Shown here in pieces: positions 11,130 to 23,375 of a DNA stretch of 64,000 nt. The position numbers and the translations under genes were made by a program. Origin of the DNA: Rosenbergiella epipactidis (GTDB lineage Bacteria; Pseudomonadota; Gammaproteobacteria; Enterobacterales; Enterobacteriaceae); assembly GCF_018494055.1 (NCBI RefSeq), contig NZ_JABBFQ010000002.1, positions 248,001 through 312,000 on the forward strand, in the 5' to 3' direction. The notes beneath the pieces are model-generated. The model was given only the letters and a program-made list of their open reading frames with translations, ran no database searches and had not been told where the DNA came from. Numbering within the stretch: position 1 is the stretch's first letter; each line of letters starts with the position of its first letter.

Positions 11130-11861
11130 TTATTGGCGCTGACGTACCGCTTCAAACAAACAGATCCCCGTGGCAACGGAAACGTTGAGTGAAGATACAG
11201 AGCCCGCCATTGGGATACTGATTAACTCATCACAATGTTCGCGCGTTAACCGCCGCATGCCTTCGCCTTCGGCACCCATCACCAGTGCCATACCGCCAGT
11301 CATTTTGCTCTGATATAACGTATGGTCGGCTTCACCGGCCGTGCCGACAATCCAAATATGGTACTCTTGTAACAAACGCATTGTTCTTGCAAGGTTCGTC
11401 ACACGAATAAGCGGAACGGTTTCTGCTGCACCACAGGCCACTTTCTTAGCGGTAGCATTTAACGCCGCCGAGCGATCTTTCGGCACAATCACCGCAGCCA
11501 CGCCTGCTGCATCAGCGCTACGTAGACATGCACCAAGATTATGAGGATCGGTGACGCCATCGAGGATTAACAGCAGCGGTTTATCCAGCTTTTCCAGTAA
11601 ATCAGGCAGATCACCTTCTTGATACTGACGCCCCGGCTTCACTAATGCCAAGATCCCTTGATGCACGGCACCTTCTGCCGCCTCGTCCAGCCATTGACGG
11701 GTCGCCACTTGAATAGTGACACCCTGTGATTCCAATGCCTGAATCAGCGGCTGTAAACGACGATCATCCCGGCCTTTTAATATAAAGACTTGTTGAAAGC
11801 GCTGAGGTTGACGTTCCAATAAGGCTTGAACCGCGTGGATGCCAAAAATTTTTTCACTCAT
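11130..11861 (-). CDS. rlmB: RlmB, 23S rRNA (guanosine-2'-O)-methyltransferase
   Basis: 243 residues, the E. coli length. The N-terminal L30e-like substrate-binding domain ([12 protein letters not shown]...) is followed by a SpoU/TrmH SPOUT catalytic domain with motifs [35 protein letters not shown] and [20 protein letters not shown] (knot). It methylates G2251 of 23S rRNA in the peptidyl-transferase centre. Third gene of the nsrR-rnr-rlmB operon, 65 bp after rnr. Confidence 0.96.
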   Translation of the reverse strand: MSEKIFGIHAVQALLERQPQRFQQVFILKGRDDRRLQPLIQALESQGVTIQVATRQWLDEAAEGAVHQGILALVKPGRQYQEGDLPDLLEKLDKPLLLILDGVTDPHNLGACLRSADAAGVAAVIVPKDRSAALNATAKKVACGAAETVPLIRVTNLARTMRLLQEYHIWIVGTAGEADHTLYQSKMTGGMALVMGAEGEGMRRLTREHCDELISIPMAGSVSSLNVSVATGICLFEAVRQRQ

Positions 11862-11926
11862 AATTTTTCTATCAATTGCCTTGAGAGGGCTGGCAACTCA
11901 AGGTTGCCAGCAGATTCTGCTTACGC

Positions 11927-14383
11927 TTATTCTGCGCGTTTTTTCTTCGCTGCACGCTTTGCTTTCGTAGCTTCCGCTATTTTACGTGTTTTTTCTGAGA
12001 CTTTTTTGGGTTTTTTAGTGGCCGCTTTTACGGTGCTCTCACCCTCTTTTTTCTTGGTCCCGCGAAAGGCACTGTCTGGCTCAAAATTAACTTTTTTACC
12101 CGCATTACGGCGTTTTTTCCCTGCGCTGGACGCGGTTTTCTTCGCCCGATCTTTTTCCGTCTTGCCTTCACCTCGCGGTTTGCGTTGACTTGAAATTAGC
12201 GCAAAATCGATCTTACGCTCATCCATATGGACCGCATCAACCCGCACCTCGACCGTATCGCCCAAGCGGAATACTTGGCCACTCGCTTCTCCGGTTAAAC
12301 GCTGACCAATTTGGTCGTAACGGTAGTAATCGTTATCTAAGGTCGACACATGCACCAGCCCGTCAATAAACAGGTCAGCCAGTCGAACAAAGAAACCGAA
12401 ATTGGTTACGCTAGAAATGACACCGGTAAAGGTATTCCCCACCTGATCCTGCATAAAGTCGCATTTTAGCCAGTCAGCCACATCGCGTGTCGCTTCATCT
12501 GCCCGCCGTTCCGTTAATGAACAGTGCTGACCTAACTGCAACATCTGCTGCATATCATAGTGACAACCGCCCCCCGGCGTGAGGGTATCGACAGGCTGTC
12601 CTTGCTCCTTAGCAATCAAGTATTTAAGTGAGCGGTGCAGCAGTAAATCTGGATAACGACGGATCGGCGACGTAAAGTGCGCATAGGAGGTCAAGGCTAA
12701 ACCAAAGTGCCCACGATTTTCAGGATCGTAAATGGCCTGCTTCATCGAGCGTAGTAGCATCGTTTGCAGCATTTCCGCATCGGGTCTGTCTGCAACCGCG
12801 GTCAGTAACTCTGCATAATCAAGCGGCGTAGGTTTATTTCCGCCAGTCAAGGTTAGTCCCAGTTCGCCCAATACTTTTCTAAAACTTTTGATACTTTCAT
12901 CTGTAGGACGATCGTGATCACGGAACAGCACTGGCTCTTGGTACTTCTCGGCAAAGCGTGCCGAGGCAATATTGGCCAGAATCATGCACTCTTCGATTAG
13001 CTTGTGTGCAGGATTACGGCGCAGACGCTCGACACGTTCAATGCGACGTTCCGTATTGAATATGAACTTCGGCTCTTCAGTCTCAAACGAGATACCGCCA
13101 CGTTGCGTACGCGCGGTTTCCAAGACTTGATACATGGCATACAGCTCTTCAAGGTCTTTCACCCGAGGGGCATATTGCTCACGTAATGCTTCATCACCTT
13201 CAAGAATCGACCAGACTTTATTGTAAGTCAGCCGAGCGTGAGAGTTCATTACCGCTTCGTAATGTTTGTAGCCGGTTAACTTGCCACGTGCGGAAATCGT
13301 CATCTCACAGACTAGGCAGAGACGATCCACCTGCGGATTCAACGAGCAAAGCCCATTTGATAAGACTTCAGGCAGCATCGGGACGACTTGTGTTGGGAAG
13401 TAAACTGAGGTTCCGCGTTTTTCAGCTTCGTGGTCCAGTGCCGTGCCAGGTCGGACGTAGTAGGTCACATCGGCAATCGCGACCCATAGTCGCCATCCAC
13501 CGCCGCGCTTTTTCTCACAATACACGGCATCATCGAAGTCACGCGCATCTTCACCATCGATAGTCACTAACGGCAGTTGACGTAAATCGATACGCCCTTG
13601 TTTTGCGCTTTCAGGGACTTCTTCACTAAGATGACTGATCTCTGCCTCGACGTCACTTGGCCACTCATTAGGGATTTCATGAGTACGCAGGGCCATATCC
13701 ACCGCGAGGCTCGTGCCCATCTCATCACCGAGGATTTCAGTGATCTTACCGATGGCTTTCATTCTACGCGTAGGCCGTTTTTCTAAGGTCACCACGACCA
13801 CCGCCCCCATGCGTGCCTGCATCGCAGGATCGGCTTCGATTAAGATATCGAAACTGAGACGACTGTCATCAGGGACAACAAAGCCCGCGCCCGCGTCGGT
13901 AAAGTAGCGCCCAACAATTTGTGGGTTACGAGGCTCTACCACACGAACCATTCTGGCCTCGCGACGGCCTTTACGATCAGACCCCGCTGCTTGGGCCAAG
14001 ATGATATCGCCATGTAAGCAAAGCTTCATCTGTTCAGCCGAAAGATAATAGTCATCCTTCTGCCCTTCGACGCGTAAGAAGCCATAACCATCTCGGTGGC
14101 CTATCACTTTGCCGCGGATAAGGTCTAAACGCTCGGGCAAGACGTAGCATTGGCGGCGGGTGAAAACTAACTGGCCATCACGTTCCATCGCCCTTAAGCG
14201 TCGACGTAATGCTTCCAGTTGCTCTTCACTGGTAATGTTCAGCTCCGCTGCAATTTCATCACGGCGAGCGGGCGTTTCACGTTTTTCTAAATGGGCGAGG
14301 ATAAACTCGCGACTCGGGATCGGATTTTCATATTTTTCCGTTTCCCGTTGTAAAAAGGGATCTTGTGACACAGGGTCCTCCAA
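11927..14383 (-). CDS. rnr: RNase R, 3'-5' exoribonuclease
   Basis: 818 residues (E. coli 813). The order is an HTH-like N-terminal region ([24 protein letters not shown]), two cold-shock domains, the RNB catalytic domain with [18 protein letters not shown] (Mg-binding aspartates, near residue 275), an S1 domain ([17 protein letters not shown], near 645), and a very basic Lys/Ala-rich tail (about 725-818). It degrades structured RNA and acts in tmRNA quality control and cold shock. 5 bp downstream of nsrR, so co-transcribed. Confidence 0.97.
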   Translation of the reverse strand: MEDPVSQDPFLQRETEKYENPIPSREFILAHLEKRETPARRDEIAAELNITSEEQLEALRRRLRAMERDGQLVFTRRQCYVLPERLDLIRGKVIGHRDGYGFLRVEGQKDDYYLSAEQMKLCLHGDIILAQAAGSDRKGRREARMVRVVEPRNPQIVGRYFTDAGAGFVVPDDSRLSFDILIEADPAMQARMGAVVVVTLEKRPTRRMKAIGKITEILGDEMGTSLAVDMALRTHEIPNEWPSDVEAEISHLSEEVPESAKQGRIDLRQLPLVTIDGEDARDFDDAVYCEKKRGGGWRLWVAIADVTYYVRPGTALDHEAEKRGTSVYFPTQVVPMLPEVLSNGLCSLNPQVDRLCLVCEMTISARGKLTGYKHYEAVMNSHARLTYNKVWSILEGDEALREQYAPRVKDLEELYAMYQVLETARTQRGGISFETEEPKFIFNTERRIERVERLRRNPAHKLIEECMILANIASARFAEKYQEPVLFRDHDRPTDESIKSFRKVLGELGLTLTGGNKPTPLDYAELLTAVADRPDAEMLQTMLLRSMKQAIYDPENRGHFGLALTSYAHFTSPIRRYPDLLLHRSLKYLIAKEQGQPVDTLTPGGGCHYDMQQMLQLGQHCSLTERRADEATRDVADWLKCDFMQDQVGNTFTGVISSVTNFGFFVRLADLFIDGLVHVSTLDNDYYRYDQIGQRLTGEASGQVFRLGDTVEVRVDAVHMDERKIDFALISSQRKPRGEGKTEKDRAKKTASSAGKKRRNAGKKVNFEPDSAFRGTKKKEGESTVKAATKKPKKVSEKTRKIAEATKAKRAAKKKRAE

Positions 14384-14388
14384 TGTCT

Positions 14389-14826
14389 CTAGTATAAGTT
14401 CTCTACGGAAATTTCAGCGTTGAAAATCCGTTTCAAGTTCCCGTCATTTGCGATATCCGCTAGGGTATATTTGTCTAACTCAGCGAGGAATTCTTTCATC
14501 GCTTGTGCGAGTATCCTTTTCAAATGACAGGACGGTGTAATTAAGCAGTGGTCACAATCGACCAGCTGTAGGGGTTCCAAACGACGGACAACGTCCCCGA
14601 TATTGATTGATTCTGCAAGCCTGGCAAGACGTATTCCTCCCTGCTTTCCTCGACTTGATTGAATAAAGGCTTCCTGACTCAACTTATGAACAATTTTAAC
14701 CATATGGTGGCGAGAAATAGCATAAAGTTCGCTGACTTCAGTAATCGTCGTCATTTTGCCAGCGGGCAAACTCGCCATAAATATCAATGCTCGTAGCCCA
14801 TAGTCAGTAAAACTGGTCAGTTGCAC
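14389..14826 (-). CDS. nsrR: NsrR, nitric-oxide-sensing Rrf2-family repressor
   Basis: 145 residues with an N-terminal winged helix ([20 protein letters not shown]...[11 protein letters not shown]) and iron-sulfur cysteines at 91, 94 and 100 ([10 protein letters not shown]). GTG start at 14826 with GAGG upstream, as in E. coli (also GTG). It represses NO-detoxification genes and releases DNA when NO damages its [Fe-S] cluster. The first two cysteines are separated by two residues, against four in E. coli NsrR (C-X4-C-X5-C). First gene of the rnr/rlmB operon as in E. coli. Confidence 0.9.
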   Translation of the reverse strand: MQLTSFTDYGLRALIFMASLPAGKMTTITEVSELYAISRHHMVKIVHKLSQEAFIQSSRGKQGGIRLARLAESINIGDVVRRLEPLQLVDCDHCLITPSCHLKRILAQAMKEFLAELDKYTLADIANDGNLKRIFNAEISVENLY

Positions 14827-14962
14827 GTCTGCCTCAATAAATATTCAGGACGAAAAGATAAATGGCTCAACTGAATTATAAACCAATCTCGATAGTGCGG
14901 GCCTTTTGTTTGTAGGTCAATACACAGAGAACACTGCAAGGAAGATTTAGTCAGGTAGGAAG

Positions 14963-14994
14963 GAAAAACAATGGCCGGTATTGTACCGGCCATT
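14963..14994 (-). terminator. rho-independent terminator of purA
   Basis: Ten-bp perfect stem AATGGCCGGT / ACCGGCCATT with a 5-nt loop, followed on the minus strand by GTTTTTCC, immediately after the purA stop codon. Confidence 0.85.
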
Positions 14995-15003
14995 CTTATC
15001 ACA

Positions 15004-16305
<1,302 letters not shown>

Positions 16306-16447
16306 CTAAAACCATTGATTGCTTAAAAATGGATTCTACCACCAGCTTTTCTCGGTTTCAGCTTTTTTAATAAGCGAACGTCGCTTTTTTATTTGCACAA
16401 AATATTCACTGCAAAAATGACTCCTTCGCAGTTTTATATTCTATATA

Positions 16448-16636
16448 CTACTTATGCATCATATAAAATATCACGACTCCCGCCACAACAAAGGCACCGC
16501 CGAAGCGTCTTAAGAGCTTTTCAGGTGAACTGATCAACGTAAGTAAGCCTCTTTTCCAGACCTTAGGCAATAACATGGGACCTAACCCTTCCACGATTAA
16601 TAGTAATGAAACGGCTGTCCATATAGCTGAGTGCAT
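16448..16636 (-). CDS. yjeT: YjeT, DUF2065 small inner-membrane protein
   Basis: 62 residues with two predicted membrane segments (IWTAVSLLLIVEGLGPML and FGGAFVVAGVVIFYMM), typical of DUF2065/YjeT. Function unknown; the conserved position is between hflC and purA, which holds here. It is separated from hflC by an intrinsic terminator. Confidence 0.85.
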   Translation of the reverse strand: MHSAIWTAVSLLLIVEGLGPMLLPKVWKRGLLTLISSPEKLLRRFGGAFVVAGVVIFYMMHK

Positions 16637-16650
16637 GAGGGTTCCTTACA

Positions 16651-16680
16651 ATAAAAAGGGCCGGTAAAATCACCGGCCCC
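16651..16680 (-). terminator. terminator of the hfq-hflX-hflK-hflC operon
   Basis: On the minus strand GGGCCGGT-GATTTT-ACCGGCCC is followed by six T residues, 35 bp after hflC. Perfect 8-bp GC-rich stem. Confidence 0.88.
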
Positions 16681-16714
16681 TGCAGTCTACTAGGAATTGA
16701 AAATAATTGCAGCG

Positions 16715-17665
16715 TTAGGGCGATTTCATAAAACGTAAAAACTCGCTGTTATTATCGATAAAGAGTAGCGAATTGCTCGAAGCAAAGCTTTTTTCGTAGG
16801 CAGAGAGCGAACGCAAGAAAGCGAAAAAATCAGGGTCTTGCGAATAGGTACTGGCAAAGATATTCGCCGCTTCAGCATCACCCTCTCCACGGATGATCAG
16901 CGCTTGCTTTTGCGCTTCAGAAAGTGTTTTGGTCACACCATAGTCGGCCTGAGCGCGTAATTTTTCGGCCTCCTCTTTACCTTGAGAACGTTGGCTTCTC
17001 GCCACAGACTCACGTTCTGCACGCATCCGATTAAAGATCGCCTCAGAGACTTCAGTAGGAAGATTAATCTGTTTAATCCGCACATCGACAACCTCAATCC
17101 CTAAGGCTGCCATACTATTATTATGTAAGCTATCCGCCGTATCAGCCGAATCGGGCACCTGCTCAAGCTCATCATACTCGGTGCCAGCGCTGCCTTTATT
17201 CAGGGCGTCGCGCACATCCGTAGTCAATCGCCCACGAGAATCGGTCACGATATCTTTCACATTAAGACGGCCGATTTCCGAACGCAGTCGGTCGCTGAAT
17301 TTACGTTTGAGTAACAGTTCAGCCCGAGAAATTTCACCGCCTCCCGTAGCAAGATAATAACGACTAAAATCACTGATTCGCCACTTGATATACGAATCAA
17401 CGATCAGATCTTTTTTCTCTTTTGTCACGAATCGGTCCGCTTGATTATCCAGTGTTTGGATCCGCGCATCGAGAATCTTTACCGTAGAAACCAACGGCCA
17501 TTTCAGATGTAATCCCGGTTCAACCACCACGGGAACGTTTTGCTCGTCGCGCAGAACTTTACCAAAGCGAACGACGATTCCACGTCCTCCTTCGGGAATA
17601 ATGAAGCAAGCGTTGAACAGAATCATTAATACTATTAAGCCCGTTGCGAGTAATACTTTACTCAT
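16715..17665 (-). CDS. hflC: HflC, FtsH protease regulator
   Basis: 316 residues from ATG 17665, chosen because AAGGAGG lies 8 nt upstream; an in-frame GTG at 17671 is too close to that SD. One N-terminal membrane anchor followed by a stomatin/prohibitin (SPFH) domain with the conserved LDARIQTLDNQADRFVTKEK and AALGIEVVDVRIKQINLP blocks. With HflK it forms the cage that surrounds and modulates FtsH in the inner membrane. The start overlaps the hflK stop by 8 nt (ATGAGTAA), implying coupling. About 18 residues shorter than E. coli HflC, lost from the variable loop near residues 155-175. Confidence 0.95.
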   Translation of the reverse strand: MSKVLLATGLIVLMILFNACFIIPEGGRGIVVRFGKVLRDEQNVPVVVEPGLHLKWPLVSTVKILDARIQTLDNQADRFVTKEKKDLIVDSYIKWRISDFSRYYLATGGGEISRAELLLKRKFSDRLRSEIGRLNVKDIVTDSRGRLTTDVRDALNKGSAGTEYDELEQVPDSADTADSLHNNSMAALGIEVVDVRIKQINLPTEVSEAIFNRMRAERESVARSQRSQGKEEAEKLRAQADYGVTKTLSEAQKQALIIRGEGDAEAANIFASTYSQDPDFFAFLRSLSAYEKSFASSNSLLFIDNNSEFLRFMKSP

Positions 17666-18818
17666 TATCACGCCCTCCTTGACGAGAATAATTACGCAAT
17701 GCGGATCCTGGCGACTCAGTCTTAAGGCGCTGTGCCTGGTTTTGAGACGTCGTTTGTGCGGAGTCTTGCGATTTTAACAGTTGTTCCAGCGGAAGTAGGC
17801 TTAGGGTATTGCCTTGTTGCCCCGTAACGACCTTAGGCGTCTGCGCGAGGATTTTCTCCATCGTTTCCAGATAAAGCCGCTGTTTGGTTACCTTTGGGGC
17901 AGCGTGGTATTCCGGTAGAATTTTATTAAAGCGCGCAGATTCCCCTTCGGCTTCTAAAACAGTACGCGCTTTATAGGCTCGCGCGTCTTCAAGGATCCGT
18001 TGCGCTTGCCCATTCGCGCGAGGTTGAACCTCGTTAGCATATGCTTCTGCCTCACGCACATACTGTTCTCGATTTTCACGCGCGGCAATGGCATCGTCAA
18101 AGGCGGCCTTAACCTCTTCAGGCGGACGCGCAGCTTGGAAGTTTACGTCAAGGACGGCTAGCCCCATTTGATACGGTAACATCGTCTGTTCGATTTCCCG
18201 CTGGGTCTCGCTTCGGACAATCGTTCGCCCCTCAGTCAGCACCCTATCCATCGTCGAGCGACCAATCACGCCACGCAAGGCGCTATCTGTCGCCTGGCGT
18301 AAGCTATCTTCAGCATTCACAACGGAATAGAGATAGCGCACAGGATCGACCACCCGATATTGAACGTTCATTTCCACCCGAACCACGTTCTCATCGGCGG
18401 TTAACATGCTTCCTGTCGCTGCTAACTCTTTCACCGAAGCAACATTGACAGCGGTCACCCGATCAATCAAGGCAGGTCGCCAATTTAGCCCTGGGTCGAC
18501 GAGGTGGCTATATTTCCCCAACCGAGTAATCACCCCACGCTCGCCCTCACCGATGGTATAAAAGCCACTAACCGCCCATAAGCCAGGTAAGATCAATGCA
18601 ACGGGGATAAGCATTGAGAAAGAGGGTGTTGAAGGGGATGGGGAAGATCCCTGCCGACGTCGTCCTGACAGCGTAAACCATTTTGCTATCGCCTGACGAA
18701 AGAGTTTTTCAAGGTCTGGGGGACCATGCTGTAAGCTTGGTTGTTGAGAATCAGCGCCGCTATTCTGCGCCAATACACTGCACCGGGTTTCCTGGCTACC
18801 CGCTTGTTTCCACATCAT
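17658..18818 (-). CDS. hflK: HflK, FtsH protease regulator
   Basis: 386 residues. The ATG at 18818, 6 nt after GGAG, is preferred over the ATG at 18830, because the resulting MMWKQAGSQ matches the family start MAWNQPG. A cytoplasmic N-terminal segment with the conserved GPPDLEKLFRQ motif, one transmembrane helix (VALILPGLWAVSGFYTIG) and an SPFH domain (RVEMNVQYRVVDPVRYLYSV) follow. The glycine-rich N-terminal stretch of E. coli HflK is largely absent and the whole protein is about 30 residues shorter. Partner of HflC; same operon as hfq and hflX. Confidence 0.94.
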   Translation of the reverse strand: MMWKQAGSQETRCSVLAQNSGADSQQPSLQHGPPDLEKLFRQAIAKWFTLSGRRRQGSSPSPSTPSFSMLIPVALILPGLWAVSGFYTIGEGERGVITRLGKYSHLVDPGLNWRPALIDRVTAVNVASVKELAATGSMLTADENVVRVEMNVQYRVVDPVRYLYSVVNAEDSLRQATDSALRGVIGRSTMDRVLTEGRTIVRSETQREIEQTMLPYQMGLAVLDVNFQAARPPEEVKAAFDDAIAARENREQYVREAEAYANEVQPRANGQAQRILEDARAYKARTVLEAEGESARFNKILPEYHAAPKVTKQRLYLETMEKILAQTPKVVTGQQGNTLSLLPLEQLLKSQDSAQTTSQNQAQRLKTESPGSALRNYSRQGGRDNE

Positions 18819-18870
18819 ACTAATCTCCATTTAGTGACATTGTGGAGGCCCCACTCTAGGGGCCGAATAC

Positions 18871-20154
18871 TTATTTTACAACGTAATCTGATAAAGCCGG
18901 ATATTGCTTATTAAGACGATGCCATTCGACGATCGGTAAACGAACCTGTAAACCGATGGAACCATCGTCCTGATTCCATTCTTCTTTAATTGCATCAAGC
19001 TGATAAAAACGGCTACGTAGACGACCTGCTTCCGGAGGAAGCGTCAAGGTATGCTGGGCAATCTCGCCTGAAAGCCGTTCGGAAAGCGCCTGCCACAGCA
19101 AAGGTAATCCTAACCCGCTCTGAGCAGAAAGCCAGACTCGTATCGGAATACCTTCTTCGTTGCGATCAATACGTGGCACAAACCCTTCTAATTGATCGAT
19201 TTTATTCATAACATGCAAAGCAGGAATTTCATCTGCCTCTATTTCTGCCAAGACGTCGTCGACCGCCTCGATATTCTCATTCACACGTAAATCGGCTGCA
19301 TCAATCACATGTAATAACAGCGTAGCTTCACGGGTTTCTTGTAGTGTCGCCTTAAATGCAGCGACTAAATCGTGCGGAAGATGGCGGATAAACCCTACGG
19401 TATCGGCCAATACCACTTCGCCAACGTCTGTCACTGACAAGCGTCGTAAAGTCGGATCGAGTGTCGCAAACAGCTGGTCAGCCGCATAGACCTCTGCCGA
19501 GGTAATACTGTTGAATAATGTCGATTTACCCGCATTGGTATAGCCTACCAGCGATACGGTTGGGATATCCGCTTTGGCCCGTGCCTGTCGCCCCTGCTCA
19601 CGCTGTTTTTCGACTCGCTGCAGTCGAGAGAGAATCAGAGTGATGCGATTCCGTAATAGGCGTCGGTCTGTTTCAAGCTGCGTTTCACCAGGACCCCGTA
19701 AGCCGATACCGCCTTTTTGACGCTCTAAGTGCGTCCAACCACGGACTAATCGGGTCGCTAAATGGCGCAACTGGGCCAATTCAACCTGTAATTTACCTTC
19801 GTGCGTGCGCGCTCGCTGCGCAAAGATATCTAAAATAAGCCCTGTGCGATCGATCACTCGACACTCACACAGTCTTTCTAAATTCCGTTCTTGGGCAGGG
19901 CTTAATGCATGGTCGAAAATCACGACACTGGCCCCGGTAGCCTTGACCGCATCCGCGATCTCTTCTGCCTTACCTTCGCCAACGAAATATTTGGGGTGAG
20001 GGGATTTACGGCTTCCCGTAACAACTTGCAGGGCTTCAACCCCTGCGGAAGAGACAAGTGTTTCGAACTCTTGTAGATCTTCGCTTTCTTTATCTTGTGC
20101 AAACCAGATATGAACTAAAACGGCCTGTTCGCCGGCATCATAACGCTCAAACAA
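18871..20154 (-). CDS. hflX: HflX, ribosome-splitting GTPase
   Basis: 427 residues. An N-terminal HflX domain with [29 protein letters not shown] and the [17 protein letters not shown] motif precedes the G domain: G1 [12 protein letters not shown] near 204, G3 DTVGF near 251, G4 NKID near 317. It splits stalled 70S ribosomes and acts in heat stress. Located 60 bp after hfq, in the same operon. Confidence 0.97.
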   Translation of the reverse strand: MFERYDAGEQAVLVHIWFAQDKESEDLQEFETLVSSAGVEALQVVTGSRKSPHPKYFVGEGKAEEIADAVKATGASVVIFDHALSPAQERNLERLCECRVIDRTGLILDIFAQRARTHEGKLQVELAQLRHLATRLVRGWTHLERQKGGIGLRGPGETQLETDRRLLRNRITLILSRLQRVEKQREQGRQARAKADIPTVSLVGYTNAGKSTLFNSITSAEVYAADQLFATLDPTLRRLSVTDVGEVVLADTVGFIRHLPHDLVAAFKATLQETREATLLLHVIDAADLRVNENIEAVDDVLAEIEADEIPALHVMNKIDQLEGFVPRIDRNEEGIPIRVWLSAQSGLGLPLLWQALSERLSGEIAQHTLTLPPEAGRLRSRFYQLDAIKEEWNQDDGSIGLQVRLPIVEWHRLNKQYPALSDYVVK

Positions 20155-20214
20155 GCGATAACCTCACTGAAAGGATGACAACCAGAGAGCCTAAACTCTC
20201 CGGTCGAAAGGAAA

Positions 20215-20511
20215 TTACTCTGCAGACTCACCTTCATGGTGTGAACCCGTACCAGCAGTGCCATTATTATGATAATTGCTGCTACCTGGCGCATTGGTGT
20301 GGTGAGAAACAGGGCGCGATGGCACGACGGTTGAGATAGCGTGCTTGTAAACCATTTGGCTGACGGTATTTTTTAATAAAATGACGAATTGATCGAAAGA
20401 TTCAATTTGCCCTTGAAGTTTAATGCCGTTAACCAAGTAAATAGAGACGGGTACACGCTCGCGACGCAAAGCGTTTAAAAACGGGTCTTGTAATGATTGC
20501 CCTTTAGCCAT
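20215..20511 (-). CDS. hfq: Hfq, RNA chaperone
   Basis: 98 residues. The Sm core is intact: [20 protein letters not shown] (proximal/rim residues, including the RRER arginine patch), Sm1 [19 protein letters not shown] and Sm2 [12 protein letters not shown]. The C-terminal tail (from about 68) is Ser/His/Asn/Gly rich and ends in acidic EGESAE, like the E. coli autoregulatory tip. A hexameric protein that pairs small RNAs with mRNAs. Lies 86 bp downstream of miaA, the usual order. Confidence 0.98.
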   Translation of the reverse strand: MAKGQSLQDPFLNALRRERVPVSIYLVNGIKLQGQIESFDQFVILLKNTVSQMVYKHAISTVVPSRPVSHHTNAPGSSNYHNNGTAGTGSHHEGESAE

Positions 20512-20597
20512 TCTATCTTTTCCTTATACGTTCGTAGTGTAATTATTATAGAGTTTAGAAACCGCTATGGCATACCATGCCTGAAGATTGTAAATAA

Positions 20598-21545
20598 TCA
20601 ATCAGTTATAGCACGAATAACGTTTAAAACTTTCTCACGAGCCTGATCGGGTTGCAGACTATCAAGCCAAACAAGTGCTTTCCACCCTCGCAACCAGGTC
20701 ATTTGTCGCTTAGCCAACTGGCGAGTGGCACATATGCCACGGAAAACCATTTCATTATAATCTATTTCGCCGTCAAGCCATGACCACATTTGTCGATAAC
20801 CGACACAACGCACAGAAGGCAGGTCAACATGAAGATCACCACGCTGATAAAGCGCTCTGACTTCATCTTCAAATCCTTCATTCAGCATCTGCTGAAAACG
20901 CATTTCAATCCGTTGATGAAGCACTTCACGGTCTTGCGGAGCGATAGCAAACTGGTAAACGTCGTAAGGAAGCGCTTCCCCCGCCGTTTCAGTTAACTCT
21001 GTTAGAGTTTTACCTGAAATGAGAAAAACTTCCAGTGCTCGCGTCAGTCTTTGTGGATCATTAGGATGAATTCTTGCTCCAGCCTTAGGATCTATCAGAC
21101 AAAGTTCTTGATGAAGAGTTTCCCAACCTTCTAATTTTGCCCGTTGTTCCAAGTGCTGACGGATCTCAGGATTGGCAGAAGGTAAAGGCGATAAACCTTC
21201 AAGCAACGCTTTAAAGTAAAGCATCGTTCCCCCCACCAATATAGGAATCGCCCCACGCTGCGTGATTTCAGCCATTTTTTGTAACGCATCTCGACGAAAA
21301 TCGGCCGCAGAGTAACTTTGGCTGGGATCAATCAGATCCAAGAGATGATGAGGGGCGGCAGCCTGTTCCGCCACAGTCGGTTTAGCCGTGCCAATATCCA
21401 TACCGCGATAGACCAGTGCCGAATCGACACTGATAATTTCAACCGGCAAGGTTTTTGCTAGCTCAATGGCTAGGGCTGTTTTACCCGATGCTGTCGGCCC
21501 CATAATAAAAATGGCTTTAGGTAACGGGGAAGTCATATCATTCAT
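20598..21545 (-). CDS. miaA: MiaA, tRNA dimethylallyltransferase
   Basis: 315 residues (E. coli 316). P-loop [11 protein letters not shown] near residue 16, [18 protein letters not shown], and [15 protein letters not shown] are diagnostic. It transfers a dimethylallyl group to A37 of tRNAs that read UNN codons, the first step to ms2i6A. The start overlaps the mutL stop by 8 nt. The gene following is hfq. Confidence 0.97.
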   Translation of the reverse strand: MNDMTSPLPKAIFIMGPTASGKTALAIELAKTLPVEIISVDSALVYRGMDIGTAKPTVAEQAAAPHHLLDLIDPSQSYSAADFRRDALQKMAEITQRGAIPILVGGTMLYFKALLEGLSPLPSANPEIRQHLEQRAKLEGWETLHQELCLIDPKAGARIHPNDPQRLTRALEVFLISGKTLTELTETAGEALPYDVYQFAIAPQDREVLHQRIEMRFQQMLNEGFEDEVRALYQRGDLHVDLPSVRCVGYRQMWSWLDGEIDYNEMVFRGICATRQLAKRQMTWLRGWKALVWLDSLQPDQAREKVLNVIRAITD

Positions 21546-23346
21546 TTAATAGTGCTTCAAAAAAAGGGGCTAAGGATAACGGTTGAATGAGGCCCGCTGG
21601 CGGGGTACTCACCTGTTCGGGTGCCAGTCGCTCTAAATCGGCTAACAGGCTAATCGCTTGCGAGTGGCTCCACGTTGAGTCAGTACTGATACGTTTTCCC
21701 GCGAACCAAGTTGCTAACTCGCTTTGACTAATATCAGAGGCTGAGGACAGCCACGTAATCAGTTCGGGCAGTAATTGCTGTAAATTCTGAGTCCGTAAAG
21801 GTAAAGGTACTGCACGCAGCGTACTGTAATGGCCATCACTTTGCAGATCGATACCGAAGCGTTGCAATAACTCGCTATGCTGAGTAATCAGCTGCTTTTC
21901 TGCCGCGCTACTTTTCACACGTAACGGAATCAGTAAGGGCTGCGAGACCAGTGGCTGGGTGGCTGGATTCAGCTGCTTTGCCAATACCAAACTTGCTGCT
22001 TTGGCTAAAGAGAGCAGTGCGAGGCCGCTTGAACGTTCAAGTAGCGCAAAACGTTGCTCACAGACGGTAAGCACTCGCCCAAAGCCCTGTGTATGGCCAG
22101 CTAAAGGTTCGAGGCACTCAGCCTTGAGAGGCTCAACAGCGGCCTCCTCCACTCTTGGCGTCGAACTGACCAGGCGCTGATACACACCGGCCTCTTTCTT
22201 ACGATACGGCTCTGGCGAATAATGACGCTGCCCGCCAGCCGGTTGACTCGGCTGTGCGAACTTATTTTTACCCGCCGAACTCCGGTTCTCCGCAATCACT
22301 GGCTGAGAGAGCGGCGCAGGCTGGCTCGACTCTAATTCCCCCCCCTGTTCAGCCGGTGTTAATGCACTGGCAATACCTTGATAAATAAAGTCATGCACTA
22401 ACCGTGACTGATGAAAACGAACTTCGTGTTTTGCCGGGTGGACATTCACATCAACTTGATGGGGGTCCACCGTGAGGAACAGCACGTACGCTGGCGTTTG
22501 CTGTTGGCCGAGATGTTCTTGATAGGCTTGGCGTATCGCATGATTAATCAGCTTATCGCGCATCATCCGACCATTAACGTAGCAATATTGGGTTTCGCTA
22601 GCCTGTTGCGCATAATCGGGCGAGACCACCCACCCTTCGATACCCAAGCCATCATGTTGCCAATCGATATGCACGGCCTGTGAGACAAAGTTGGCGCCAC
22701 AGATCGCGGCCAGCCGCTGCTGTTTCTGTTTCTCATTATTCGCCACTCGGTAGTGGCGTGCCGTCTTACCATTGTGGGTCAGCATAAATTCGACGTCAAA
22801 ACGCGCGAGCGCGATACGTCGAATGACCTCATCAATATGGGTAAACTCTGTTTTTTCGGTCCGCAGAAACTTACGGCGAGCAGGCGTATTATAAAATAAA
22901 TCCAAGACCTCTAGGGTCGACCCACATGGGTGGGCAGCAGGCTTAAGACTGACGTTCATCTCACGCCCTTCGGCGTAGGCCTGCCACGCTTCTTGCTGTG
23001 TCGCGGTGCGTGAAGTCAGGGTAAGCCGAGAAACCGAGCTAATACTGGCGAGGGCTTCACCACGAAATCCTAGACTCATGATTGCTTCAAGATCATCTAA
23101 CGAGGCAATTTTACTCGTCGCATGGCGAGCAAGCGCCAAGGAGAGCTGCTCCTTATCAATGCCACAGCCATTGTCCCGAATCGCAATCCGTTTGGCGCCG
23201 CCCTTATCGATCTCGATATGGATACGCGTTGCCCCAGCATCGAGGCTATTTTCAATCAGTTCTTTTACCACAGAGGCTGGGCGCTCTACCACTTCCCCAG
23301 CAGCGATTTGGTTAGCCAGCTGCGGCGGTAATATCTGGATTGGCAT
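21538..23346 (-). CDS. mutL: MutL, DNA mismatch repair protein
   Basis: 602 residues (E. coli 615). N-terminal GHKL ATPase: [41 protein letters not shown], and GFRGEAL motifs in order; a variable Pro/Gln-rich linker (about 335-410) and a C-terminal dimerisation domain without an endonuclease motif, as expected in MutH-containing enterics. It couples MutS mismatch recognition to MutH nicking and UvrD. Ends overlapping miaA; 29 bp after amiB. Confidence 0.97.
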   Translation of the reverse strand: MPIQILPPQLANQIAAGEVVERPASVVKELIENSLDAGATRIHIEIDKGGAKRIAIRDNGCGIDKEQLSLALARHATSKIASLDDLEAIMSLGFRGEALASISSVSRLTLTSRTATQQEAWQAYAEGREMNVSLKPAAHPCGSTLEVLDLFYNTPARRKFLRTEKTEFTHIDEVIRRIALARFDVEFMLTHNGKTARHYRVANNEKQKQQRLAAICGANFVSQAVHIDWQHDGLGIEGWVVSPDYAQQASETQYCYVNGRMMRDKLINHAIRQAYQEHLGQQQTPAYVLFLTVDPHQVDVNVHPAKHEVRFHQSRLVHDFIYQGIASALTPAEQGGELESSQPAPLSQPVIAENRSSAGKNKFAQPSQPAGGQRHYSPEPYRKKEAGVYQRLVSSTPRVEEAAVEPLKAECLEPLAGHTQGFGRVLTVCEQRFALLERSSGLALLSLAKAASLVLAKQLNPATQPLVSQPLLIPLRVKSSAAEKQLITQHSELLQRFGIDLQSDGHYSTLRAVPLPLRTQNLQQLLPELITWLSSASDISQSELATWFAGKRISTDSTWSHSQAISLLADLERLAPEQVSTPPAGLIQPLSLAPFFEALLNE

Positions 23347-23375
23347 ATAAGATCCTCTGCAGCGACCTCTTCCGG

